Source: Ephemerocybe angulata
Lineage: Eukaryota; Basidiomycota; Agaricomycetes; Agaricales; Psathyrellaceae
Assembly: GCA_013368325.1 (NCBI GenBank)
Contig: JAACJK010000117.1
Span: forward strand, 62,001 to 126,000
Length of the DNA: 64,000 nucleotides
Reading direction: 5' to 3'
In this document: piece by piece, positions 55,798 through 64,000 of the stretch
Layout: each line of letters opens with the position of its first letter
How positions within the stretch are numbered: the stretch's first letter is position 1
Program-made: the position numbers and the translations under genes
The notes under the pieces: generated by a model
Databases searched by the model: none
The model's input: the letters and a program-made list of their open reading frames with translations, nothing else
What the model was told of the DNA's origin: nothing

Positions 55798-58700
55798 AGC
55801 GGGTGCCCGTCCGTGCTGCCGCACGCGTACCCATCGCTATGTGTTCCACCTCCTCCTATGACTCCATCTCATCATGTACCATTAGTTCTATTCGTGAAAT
55901 CGATCCTACTTCAGACCATTTCCGAGTACGAACGACGTTGAGAGGTCGCAACAGGAGCACTAGCTCAGCAGCCATGATAGATTGTGGGGCAACCGCCCTC
56001 TTTCTCGACCACCCCTTTGTCCTAAAGCATCACATCACAACCTTCCCACTCCGTCACCCTATCCTCCTTCGCAACATTGATGGCTCCCCAAATACCGCCG
56101 GGGACATCACCCACTTCGCACGTCTTCACCTCACGGTTGGACCCCATAACCGCTGGACGGACTTTCTTGTCACCGACCTAGGAGGCGAGAACATCATCCT
56201 GGGACTCCCCTGGCTTCGCCAGGTTAACCCAGAGATTGACTGGACAAAGGGTATCGTGCGCATCAACCCCCGAGCCACCATCGAGGATGTTCCGGAGGAC
56301 CCGAACCCGAGCCATGCTCTGGGGGAACCGTCCAACGGATCCATCCTGGAAGAGATCTATGCCTCGAGCGCACCCCCAGACCCCATCGCATCCGTTCCAG
56401 AGCTCCTACCTTCACGCCGTCATCCCCGCGCCTCGGTAGAGGAGGTGCCGGAGGAAAGACATCCGTGTTTGGACTTAGGGGAACCCTCTGATGGAGCGAT
56501 TCTGGAGGAGATCTACGCCTCTTGGCCCACGCTCCCCAGCTCTCCAACTCCTGAACCTGCCCCACTGTCGTCGCCCCCTCCTGTGGAAGAGAAGCCCGAA
56601 ACCCCCTTCTGCCGAATCCGTGCTAACCGAACAACCCGACGCCGCTGGCTTCGAGCTGGCATCATCGAGCGCACGGATGAGGAACTGTGGTGTTCGGCTG
56701 GCTTCACCTACTCCCAGAAGATCGCTGAGGACGCGAAGAAAGGTAAACCGGAGAGAACCCTCGATGAGATCATCCCTGCCCACTACCGAGAACACGCCGC
56801 CGTCTTTTCTGAACAAGAATCCACTCGCCTGCCAAGCCACAAGGATTGGGATCACGCCATCGAGCTCACGCCTGGTGCTCCAGCCAACATCCGCACCAAG
56901 ATCTACCCCATGTCCCTAGATGAACAGGCTGTGCTCGATACGTTCCTCCAGGAGAACCTCGCCAAAGGATACATCCAACCCTCTAAGTCGCCCATCTCCT
57001 CCCCGGTCTTCTTCATCAAGAAGAAGGACGGAACACTCCGCTTCATCCAGGACTATCGCCGTCTCAACGAGTACACCATCAAGAACCGGTACCCGCTCCC
57101 TCTTGTCGCCGACATCATCAGCCGTCTTCGAGGTGCCAAATACTTCACCAAGTTTGACGTCCGCTGGGGATACAACAACGTCCGCATAAAGGAGGGAGAT
57201 GAATGGAAAGCTGCGTTCGCTACTAGCCGAGGCCTCTTCGAACCCAAAGTCATGTTTTTCGGTCTAACCAACTCACCTGCCACATTCCAGGGCCTCATGA
57301 ACTCGATCTTCTCAGATCTGGTCGCCTCCGGCAAGGTGGCGGTCTACCTCGACGACATCCTCATCTTCACCATGGACCTGGAAGAACACCGCCGCATCAC
57401 CCATGAAGTCCTTCGACGCCTGCGCCAGCATGACCTCTACCTACGTCCAGAGAAGTGTGAGTTCGAGAAGGAGGAGATCGAGTATCTGGGTATGGTTATC
57501 CGAGAGGGAGAGGTGAGCATGGACCCTGCTAAGGTCCAAGCCGTCCGTGGCTGGCCCGTACCGCGCAACGTCCGCGAAGTCCGAGGATTCCTGGGCTTTG
57601 CCAACTTCTACCGCCGCTTCATCAAGGACTTCTCCAAAGTCGCCCGCCCCCTCCATGACCTCACTAAGAAGAACACCCCGTTCGATTGGACTGACGAGCG
57701 TCAGCAAGCCTTCGAAACCCTCCGTGACGCCTTCATCTCGGCCCCTGTCCTCGCCCTCTGGGATCCTGATCGCCCAACTCGCATCGAAGTCGACGCCTCT
57801 GGCTTTGCCACTGGAGGTGCTCTTCTTCAGCAAGCTGCTGACGGCGCTTGGCACCCTGTCGCCTTCCGATCAGCGTCTATGGACCCAGCTCAACGGAACT
57901 ACGAGATCTATGACCGGGAGATGCTAGCCATCATCGAAGCCCTTAAGGATTGGCGCCCGTTCCTGGAAGGTCTCCCTGACACCTTCGGGATCGTAACCGA
58001 TCATGCTAACCTGAAGTACTGGCGCACTGCTCAAGATCTGGCACGACGACAGGCGAGATGGGCCCTGTACCTCTCTCGCTTCGACTTCCGTCTCGAACAC
58101 CGCCCGGGTGCCGCTAACACCCAAGCTGACCCCCTCTCGCGCATGCCCCACCATCACGTCTCGGACTCTGACGACAACACCCAGCGCACTGTCCTCCGCC
58201 CTGAACACTTCGCCAAACTCGCGGCCGCTTCCCAGTTCACCAACCCCCTCGAAGACCGAATTCGTCGTGCGAGTGCACGCGAGTCTGTGGTCTTGGGAGG
58301 GCTAGAGAAGCTGCGCAAGTTTGGTCCCCAGAAACTCGTCAACGGGTTGACAGAGTGGACAGAGGAGAACGGGTTAGTACGGTTCAGAGGCAAGGTGTAC
58401 GTCCCAGCAGACGAGGAACTCCGGCGAGAGGTGGTAAAGCAGTGCCACGATGACCCCACTTCAGGCCATCCCGGGAACCATGCAACCCTCGAACGGGTCG
58501 AGCGGTTGTACTGGTGGCCCACGATGCGCGCTTTTGTGAAGAAGTACGTCGAAGGCTGCGACCCCTGTGCCCGACGCAAGCATGCCCAGCACCCTCGTGC
58601 CCTCACCCAGCCCATGGACGTCCCCGAAGGCCCTTGGGAGGCTGTTGGAGTTGACCTCATCACACAGCTACCACCTGCCCATGGCTTCGATGCAGTCATC

Positions 58701-59714
58701 GTCTTCACCGACTTCTTCACCAAGCAGATCCACGCACTCCCCTGCTCCTCCACCATCTCGACTGAAGGCGTCGTCGACATCTACTACCGAGAGATCTTCC
58801 GCCTCCACGGTTTGCCCCTTCGTTTCATCAGCGACCGAGGGCCCCAGTTCGCCTCTAACGTCATGCGCACTCTCCTTCAACGCCTTGGGATTGGATCCAA
58901 CCTCACGACGGCATACCACCCTCAGGCCAACGGCCAGACCGAGCGTGCAAACCAGGAAGTTGAGAAGCACCTTCGCTTCTATGTCAGTCGACGACAGGAC
59001 GATTGGGACCAGCACCTCCCCATGGCTGAGTTCGTCATCAACTCCCGCGTCCATTCTGCTCATAATCGCTCCCCCTTCGAGGTTATCTACGGCTACTCCC
59101 CCCACTTCAACATTCCCATCGGCGCTACCACCGGGGTCCGCGGTGTCGACGAACGCATCCAGGACCTTCTGGACACCCGGAAAGACGTTGAAGCGGCCTT
59201 ACGAATGGAGAAAGCCCGCCAGAAGACAACCTTCGAAGCTGGGAAGCGGGCAGCACACACCTTCGCCGTAGACGACTACGTCTGGCTCAGCGCCAAGAAC
59301 ATCAACATCAAGGTGCCCACTCGAAAGCTTGGAGACTTCCAGCTCGGCCCCTACAAGGTCATTGAGAAGGTCGGCGACCTTGACTACCGTCTTGCACTCC
59401 CTCAGTCTCTATCCCGACTCCATCCTGTCTTCCACGTCGACAAGCTTAGTCCCTGGAAAGGGAACGACACCAACGGCATCCTACCTCCCCCACCAGAGCC
59501 TGTTGAACTCGAGGATGGGACAGAGTTTGAAGTCCAGGACGTGCTGGATAGTAGGGAGGTCAAGCGTGGACGAAAGCGCTGGGTTGAATACCTCATCAGC
59601 TGGAAGGGCTACAACGACAGCGAGAACTCTTGGGAACCCCTCGCCAACCTTGGGAACGCAGCTGAAGCTGTTGCGGAGTTCCACCTTCGACACCCCACGG
59701 CACCCCGACCATAG
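55794..59714 (+). CDS. Pol of chromovirus (protease, RT, RNase H, integrase, chromodomain)
   Basis: 1,306 codons in the -1 frame relative to gag, entered at TTG rather than ATG, so expression as a Gag-Pol fusion by frameshift is likely. Order: protease MIDCGATALF (about residue 61, with Cys in place of the usual Ser/Thr), reverse transcriptase with VYLDDILIF (about 516), RNase H with IEVDAS (about 664), and integrase with the H-H...CDPC zinc finger (885-925) and D, D, E residues (VGVDLI, SDRGPQF, QTERANQEVE). A C-terminal chromodomain (WVEYLISWKGYNDSENSWEP, about 1,260-1,285) probably directs integration to methylated histone marks. All catalytic motifs are intact. Confidence 0.92.
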   Translation: MKRVPVRAAARVPIAMCSTSSYDSISSCTISSIREIDPTSDHFRVRTTLRGRNRSTSSAAMIDCGATALFLDHPFVLKHHITTFPLRHPILLRNIDGSPNTAGDITHFARLHLTVGPHNRWTDFLVTDLGGENIILGLPWLRQVNPEIDWTKGIVRINPRATIEDVPEDPNPSHALGEPSNGSILEEIYASSAPPDPIASVPELLPSRRHPRASVEEVPEERHPCLDLGEPSDGAILEEIYASWPTLPSSPTPEPAPLSSPPPVEEKPETPFCRIRANRTTRRRWLRAGIIERTDEELWCSAGFTYSQKIAEDAKKGKPERTLDEIIPAHYREHAAVFSEQESTRLPSHKDWDHAIELTPGAPANIRTKIYPMSLDEQAVLDTFLQENLAKGYIQPSKSPISSPVFFIKKKDGTLRFIQDYRRLNEYTIKNRYPLPLVADIISRLRGAKYFTKFDVRWGYNNVRIKEGDEWKAAFATSRGLFEPKVMFFGLTNSPATFQGLMNSIFSDLVASGKVAVYLDDILIFTMDLEEHRRITHEVLRRLRQHDLYLRPEKCEFEKEEIEYLGMVIREGEVSMDPAKVQAVRGWPVPRNVREVRGFLGFANFYRRFIKDFSKVARPLHDLTKKNTPFDWTDERQQAFETLRDAFISAPVLALWDPDRPTRIEVDASGFATGGALLQQAADGAWHPVAFRSASMDPAQRNYEIYDREMLAIIEALKDWRPFLEGLPDTFGIVTDHANLKYWRTAQDLARRQARWALYLSRFDFRLEHRPGAANTQADPLSRMPHHHVSDSDDNTQRTVLRPEHFAKLAAASQFTNPLEDRIRRASARESVVLGGLEKLRKFGPQKLVNGLTEWTEENGLVRFRGKVYVPADEELRREVVKQCHDDPTSGHPGNHATLERVERLYWWPTMRAFVKKYVEGCDPCARRKHAQHPRALTQPMDVPEGPWEAVGVDLITQLPPAHGFDAVIVFTDFFTKQIHALPCSSTISTEGVVDIYYREIFRLHGLPLRFISDRGPQFASNVMRTLLQRLGIGSNLTTAYHPQANGQTERANQEVEKHLRFYVSRRQDDWDQHLPMAEFVINSRVHSAHNRSPFEVIYGYSPHFNIPIGATTGVRGVDERIQDLLDTRKDVEAALRMEKARQKTTFEAGKRAAHTFAVDDYVWLSAKNINIKVPTRKLGDFQLGPYKVIEKVGDLDYRLALPQSLSRLHPVFHVDKLSPWKGNDTNGILPPPPEPVELEDGTEFEVQDVLDSREVKRGRKRWVEYLISWKGYNDSENSWEPLANLGNAAEAVAEFHLRHPTAPRP

Positions 59715-59735
59715 TCATCGAGGACGATGAGTTCT

Positions 59736-59748
59736 AGGAGGGGGGTAA
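59736..59748 (+). promoter_or_regulatory. Polypurine tract of chromovirus
   Basis: AGGAGGGGGGTAA lies immediately 5' of the 3' LTR, downstream of the pol stop codon. Confidence 0.75.
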
Positions 59749-60298
59749 TGTCGTGAACACCGGTCAGCCTACCTATTTTCTCTTCTTTTCCTTTCATTTC
59801 TTCCTTTACTATTCATTCGTGCGCATTCCTGCACACTCTTGCACACCTTTGCACACCCTTGCACACCTTCACACTGCCTTCGCTCTTCTGAGCCTTCCCC
59901 TCACTTCATGCACAGCACGTTCGTGCTTCTTATTCTCGTGCACAGCACGTTCACACCTTGTTCACACCTTTGTTCTCAGGCGCACTGCCCGCGCGCTGCC
60001 TTTTAGTCATATCGACTCATATGGACTCTATTGTTCTCTGGATCATTCTATTGTTCTATTTTCGTTCGAGATCATCTGGACACATATATACTCGTAGCTA
60101 CTCGTTCATTATTCCCCACTTGATCTCTTTGACTATACAGGTACATAGTCGCTTCGCTCCTATTCCCTGTATTCTATTTACCTTTGACTATACAGCTCTT
60201 GTATCTGCATCGCTGCTCGTCGCTCGTCCGACCTCTGCTCCTCTGCTCTCTACTCTCTGCTCGTCGCTCGTCCGACATCAGCCGGCGTCTTCGCCACA
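59749..60298 (+). repeat. 3' LTR of chromovirus
   Basis: 550 bp, matching the 5' LTR with one visible substitution. Confidence 0.9.
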
Positions 60299-60592
60299 TT
60301 ATCTGGTTAAAAGATTGTTTTCGAAGGGGCAATGGAGGACGATGTGGGTTAGTCAAAATGGTAAGCGAGATTTGATAAGATGGCCGAACCGGATTTCCCC
60401 TTAGTTGGTGGTGTGGTTTACCATGGAGCTAGAGTCAGACATGACTGGGATGAAACTATGGGAGGCAATAATAATCAAATCTCGGTTTCATTTTTGTCTA
60501 CTCTTACTTTCCTACAACCCTCATCGTCTCCATCCCCGTAACATCATTTTTCGACACTATCTATACATCGCTTTGCTCAGAAGACCAGATTC

Positions 60593-61972
60593 ATGGCTGA
60601 CAAGAATGGATCAGCTTCAACTTCCAAACTCCCTATTGGACCGACTCGAAAGTTCCAAGATGAGACAGCAGGACCTAAAGGGTCAGCTGGACAACAAGAA
60701 CTCAAGTCTGGAACGAGAGGGTATGAAAGGGAGGAATGGAGAGAGGAAGAGGAGCAGGACGGCTTCCCCGGAGTTGGGAATCAACCTCAGACCAACTTTG
60801 ATGGAGCGGTTGTCGAAAAGGCAGAAGGGGTGTTGGAACGATTCAGACACCGAGTATGCTCGAAGGAACATGCCGTTGGACAGTTGTTTGGGATCTTCGG
60901 GCTCTCCGAGGAGCATGAGGATGATGAGAAGCGAAAACGTGGATTCGAGGAGTTTTGCTCCCAAGTTGAGCAGGAGGATGAGTTGTATCGAAAGGCAAAA
61001 GGAGCAGGGAAGCGAATCGCTAATGGAAATAGAGGATTATCCAATGATAGGAAATCACATCGTCTCGACGACAGAAGTTCCCAAACTTTTGACGAGAATG
61101 ACATCGACGATGCCGGAGGATTTGGTTCCGGGGGATCAGATGGAGATGACCCCGGACCCATCAACGGAGGCAAAAGGAGAAAGTTGGACAGGAGTGATCT
61201 CCCCTGGGCAGATGAAGAGGACAAGCACGTATCATTCTCCCTCCATCCAACATGCGCAGAAACTCGAAACCTTTTGCAACGATTCTCCAGGGATACCGAC
61301 TATGTTATCCGACAGGCAAAGATCTCTTCAATTGCACCACCGTTCCCAGATTCCGAATGGACAAACATCGTTAAAGGGCTCCCAGTCAACCTTGACGCGG
61401 TGTTCTCGGGACTGTGGTTCAAGCGACCTCCTCAGACGAAGTATGGACGCGTGGGGGACACTACGATCGAGTATTCGACAAACGACCCAGCAAAGAAAGT
61501 CACGAATGCAGCGCAATGGTCAGCAGCATGGAATAGAGCCAAGCGAGCATACCGTTTCATCTTCAAACATCGTATTGACGAACTCGAACAATATGGGGAT
61601 TATATCGAGCGACAGTTCTCCTCCAGGGTACCCGAGTCTGCAGGAAAGGTTATCCTGCTCGACCAGTCCATTCGAGAATTCGTCAAGGGTGGACAGGCCT
61701 GTCTCCTCACAGACCGGGAGGCGAGAGAAGGGCTTTACGAGGCGATCATGTGCACAGATGGGGTCGAAGCAGCGTCCGTTGGATCTGGAGGAGGAACGAA
61801 GTTTGGAAAAGGGAAAGGAAAGGGTCAGAGACAGCAGTGCGACAAGTATAACGACAAGCGAGGGTGCGAAAGGAAAGATGGGAGTTGTCGGTATCTGCAC
61901 ACCTGCAAACGTTGTGGAAGAGGTGGACATGGGGAAGCAGCATGTGAAGTTAAAGGAGGCGGAGAGTCGTAA
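60593..61972 (+). CDS. Gag-like protein of DIRS-like element (459 aa)
   Basis: Starts MADKNGSAS. A charged, disordered N-terminal half is followed by a helical domain (RAKRAYRFIFKHRIDELEQY, about residues 320-345). The C-terminal zinc region has C-KRGCERKDGSCRYLH followed by CKRCGRGGHGEAAC, a CCCH-type finger followed by a CX2CX4HX4C knuckle. This is the layout of putative nucleocapsid proteins in fungal DIRS-like elements. The frame lies wholly within a second long open frame one base out of phase. Confidence 0.75.
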   Translation: MADKNGSASTSKLPIGPTRKFQDETAGPKGSAGQQELKSGTRGYEREEWREEEEQDGFPGVGNQPQTNFDGAVVEKAEGVLERFRHRVCSKEHAVGQLFGIFGLSEEHEDDEKRKRGFEEFCSQVEQEDELYRKAKGAGKRIANGNRGLSNDRKSHRLDDRSSQTFDENDIDDAGGFGSGGSDGDDPGPINGGKRRKLDRSDLPWADEEDKHVSFSLHPTCAETRNLLQRFSRDTDYVIRQAKISSIAPPFPDSEWTNIVKGLPVNLDAVFSGLWFKRPPQTKYGRVGDTTIEYSTNDPAKKVTNAAQWSAAWNRAKRAYRFIFKHRIDELEQYGDYIERQFSSRVPESAGKVILLDQSIREFVKGGQACLLTDREAREGLYEAIMCTDGVEAASVGSGGGTKFGKGKGKGQRQQCDKYNDKRGCERKDGSCRYLHTCKRCGRGGHGEAACEVKGGGES

Positions 61973-63788
61973 TTATATCTCAAGATATCTTCGCTATAAC
62001 GACTGGGGTTTCAGTACCCCGGTCAGGACTTCAGAATGGTCCATAACCGCAGATCCGTTACCAGAACCACCACAGCACGTTCTTGAAGATCCAGACGTCA
62101 CCTCTACCCTCGCATCTCATCCACATCTCTTCAAGATAGTCACCCCGGTCAAAACACATCATCTTCGATCCTTAACCATGACACATCCGAATCAACCCTT
62201 CGTTCACTCTGTTCTACGAGGGCTCGAACACGGTTTCTGGCCTTGGGCGACTTATCCAGAAGACCATCCATCTACCTACGAAACACAATGCCCTCCACCT
62301 TCGACTAACGATCAACGAGAATTCCTTTTGGCGCAAAGGGATATCGAGCTCTCAAAGGATCGGTATTCTCAAGCTTTCGCTAAGCTTCTTCCTGGAATGA
62401 GAAACACACCTACGTTCGCAGTGCCGAAGGATGGAGGAAACGAACTTCGTATGGTCACGAATCACAGCAAGGAACCGTATTCGCAGAACTCGATGGTCGA
62501 CAAGGTGGCGATGGGGAAAGTGCCTCTCGATGGTATGAAAGTTTTGGGAGAGAGGATGATAACGATGAAGACGGAGAATCCAAGTGAGGAGTTAATCGTT
62601 TACAAGGTAGATGTCGCGGAGGCTTACCGGATCCTAAGCATGGCTGTACGTTGGCAAATCAAGCAGGTCGACACAATCGACGGCTTGCACTATGTCAACA
62701 GAGGCAATGTCTTTGGGAATACGGCGTCCCAGGCAGTCTTTATCGGCTTCATGTCCCTCATAACGTGGATCGCGGTGTACGTTCGCAACATCCGTGGCCT
62801 CTGTGCTTACAGCGACGACCATTTTGGGGTCGCCACGAAGCAGGACATGATGTGGTACGAGCCGTATGGGAAGGAATTGCCGACTGACATGGCTCGTCTT
62901 CTTCAGCTCTGGGATGAACTAGGCATTCCGCACAAGGAGAAGAAACAGGTTTGGGGATCCCCTCTCACCGTCATTGGAATCTCAGTCGACCCGAACCAAA
63001 TGACTCTTACTCTGCCGGACGAAGCTATCAAGCTTTTGTTGCATGAACTGGATCGTTGGATATCCAAGACCGGTCATCCAGCAAAGTCTGGCTGTCGTTT
63101 ACAACAATGGCAACAACTTACTGGCTGGTTAAACTGGGGCTTCAACGTCTTTCCATTGCTGCGTCCTTGCCTTTCAAACGTCTACGACAAAATGAAAGGT
63201 AAAGCTTGGTCTAACGCCCCATTCCGACCGAACAACGCCATTCGAGATGACCTCTCTTGGGCTCGAGCTCATATCGCCGAGTCTACGGGTGTTCAACTTC
63301 TCGAATCGCTCCATTGGCATCCTTCCGAAGCGGAATATGTCATTTATTGCGATGCATCACTCCGAGGTATGGGCTTTTATGTTACGGGCCTATCACTTGG
63401 ATTCTATTCGGCGACTGTGCCAATCGAACCGGTCGACGACGATTTCATCTTTTGGCACGAAGCTTTGTGTGTTTTATCTGCCTTGCAATGGGTGGATGAA
63501 CGCGAAGGCTTACCCCAACGAATCGTCGTGTATACGGACAACACAAATTCTGTCGATATATTCAACACTCTCGGTGCAAAACCTCGCATGAATCCCATTC
63601 TTCGTAACGCAGTCGACATCATGCTAGAGACTCAGCATCATCTCAAGGTCTTATATGTACCAGGCAAACAAAACGACGTCGCTGACGCACTTTCGCGTTT
63701 CGACTTCACTCGTGCGCATGCGCTCCGGCCATGCCTCCATATCCAAATGTTTCAGCCTCCGCGTGTAGCGTCGGGGGTAGCTGCGTAA
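61929..63788 (+). CDS. Reverse transcriptase-RNase H of DIRS-like element
   Basis: 619 aa from the ATG at 61929. The same frame is open upstream to 60405 (1,127 codons in total), overlapping gag completely. The domain begins with HPNQPFVHSVLRGLEHGFWP and continues through the fingers/palm motif VPKDGGNELRMVTNHS. The catalytic YSDD box (CAYSDDHFGV, nt about 62805) and the thumb-like QQWQQLTGWLNWGFNV follow. RNase H follows with VIYCDASLRGMG (nt 63340), VYTDNTNSVDIFN and VPGKQNDVADALSRF. Gag and this frame overlap by 44 nt if this ATG is used, so reinitiation or frameshift is needed. All expected catalytic residues are present. Confidence 0.85.
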   Translation: MGKQHVKLKEAESRNYISRYLRYNDWGFSTPVRTSEWSITADPLPEPPQHVLEDPDVTSTLASHPHLFKIVTPVKTHHLRSLTMTHPNQPFVHSVLRGLEHGFWPWATYPEDHPSTYETQCPPPSTNDQREFLLAQRDIELSKDRYSQAFAKLLPGMRNTPTFAVPKDGGNELRMVTNHSKEPYSQNSMVDKVAMGKVPLDGMKVLGERMITMKTENPSEELIVYKVDVAEAYRILSMAVRWQIKQVDTIDGLHYVNRGNVFGNTASQAVFIGFMSLITWIAVYVRNIRGLCAYSDDHFGVATKQDMMWYEPYGKELPTDMARLLQLWDELGIPHKEKKQVWGSPLTVIGISVDPNQMTLTLPDEAIKLLLHELDRWISKTGHPAKSGCRLQQWQQLTGWLNWGFNVFPLLRPCLSNVYDKMKGKAWSNAPFRPNNAIRDDLSWARAHIAESTGVQLLESLHWHPSEAEYVIYCDASLRGMGFYVTGLSLGFYSATVPIEPVDDDFIFWHEALCVLSALQWVDEREGLPQRIVVYTDNTNSVDIFNTLGAKPRMNPILRNAVDIMLETQHHLKVLYVPGKQNDVADALSRFDFTRAHALRPCLHIQMFQPPRVASGVAA

Positions 63789-64000
63789 ATGCCTCACATA
63801 CCATCTCCTCGTTCACGGCAGCCAGCCCGAACTCCGTGGACAAAGGAGATGTTCGACGAGCGTCGCATCCTCGTTCTCGGCATGCGCCTCGATCATTCTA
63901 CTAGGGCAACTTACAATTCTGCTTTCAACTCATGGAAAGCGTTCACCAACCTACATAACCTCGACCTCGAACCAACTTCACAATCCCTTTCTGACTACGT
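63789..64000 (+). CDS. Tyrosine recombinase of DIRS-like element, N-terminal part only
   Basis: ATG directly follows the RT stop codon (TAA-ATG, no spacer). The 70 visible residues include TYNSAFNSWKAFTNLHNL, the SAM-like N-terminal helical domain of phage-integrase-type recombinases. The catalytic R-H-R-Y part lies outside the window. Confidence 0.75.
   Translation, partial: MPHIPSPRSRQPARTPWTKEMFDERRILVLGMRLDHSTRATYNSAFNSWKAFTNLHNLDLEPTSQSLSDY

Larger units (their letters stand above)
53508..60298 (+). mobile_element. Complete Ty3/gypsy chromovirus, LTR retrotransposon 2 (6,791 bp)
   Basis: Two 550-bp LTRs (53508-54057 and 59749-60298) start TGTCG and end CCACA. They are flanked by an exact 5-bp target duplication, TTATC (53503-53507 and 60299-60303). 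I see one difference between the LTRs (T near 53657 against C near 59898), so the insertion is recent. The interior encodes gag and a pol ending in a chromodomain, with a polypurine tract just before the 3' LTR. Confidence 0.95.
60304..64000 (+). mobile_element. DIRS-like (tyrosine recombinase) retroelement, truncated by window end
   Basis: Three successive plus-strand frames: a gag-like protein with Cys clusters, a DIRS-type reverse transcriptase-RNase H, and the start of a tyrosine recombinase. No DDE integrase or protease is seen, which separates DIRS from LTR elements. The left edge is unknown: the chromovirus ends at 60303, and DIRS terminal repeats were not identified. The element continues past 64000. 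Confidence 0.8.

Overview
This window is nuclear DNA of a filamentous fungus, most likely an Agaricomycete (Basidiomycota). The genes carry many short introns (about 50-100 nt, GTRNGT...YAG). They include families typical of that class: a DUF6533-like membrane protein, an SPE-type ISP4/OPT transporter, a basidiomycete single-pass membrane protein and a TATA-driven small secreted protein. The retroelements include Ty3-type LTR elements and a DIRS-like element with a tyrosine recombinase. No tRNA, rRNA or CRISPR was recognised. All splice models below were built by eye from splice signals and reading phase.

Layout. 1-144: first exon of a secreted protein (-). 1467-3657: single-pass membrane protein (-). 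5279-7406: F-box gene (-) whose last exon is broken by a 317-bp hAT-type MITE (5870-6186). 8815-10124: conserved hypothetical protein (-), divergent from 10454-14710 (+), an intact 11-exon transposase-like gene. 15027-16409: TPR-like protein (-). 17717-30540: a 2.8-kb tandem duplication carrying two MFS transporter genes (A and B, -). Copy A holds a 7.2-kb LTR retrotransposon (18668-25854) inside one intron. 31059-33089: third MFS paralogue (C, -). 33998-34709: small multi-pass membrane protein (-). 35226-37851: bHLH transcription factor (-). 39435-42914: CSC1/OSCA-type (DUF221) channel (-). 43738-47292: oligopeptide transporter with 18 exons (-). 48755-49453: DJ-1/PfpI protein (-). 49957-50328: 84-aa protein (-). 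50797-52510: DUF6533-like membrane protein (-). 53508-60298: complete chromodomain Ty3/gypsy element with a 550-bp LTR and TSD TTATC. 60304-64000: DIRS-like element with gag-like, RT-RNase H and tyrosine recombinase ORFs, cut by the window end.

How it fits together. The host genes are mostly membrane transporters and regulators (three MFS, OPT, CSC1, bHLH, F-box). They do not form an obvious biosynthetic cluster. The strongest signals concern mobile DNA acting on host genes: a MITE inserted into a coding exon with a clean 8-bp duplication, a retrotransposon lodged in an intron so that the host reading frame survives, a probable -1 frameshift heptamer at the gag stop of the chromovirus, and a long two-frame overlap in the DIRS-like element.
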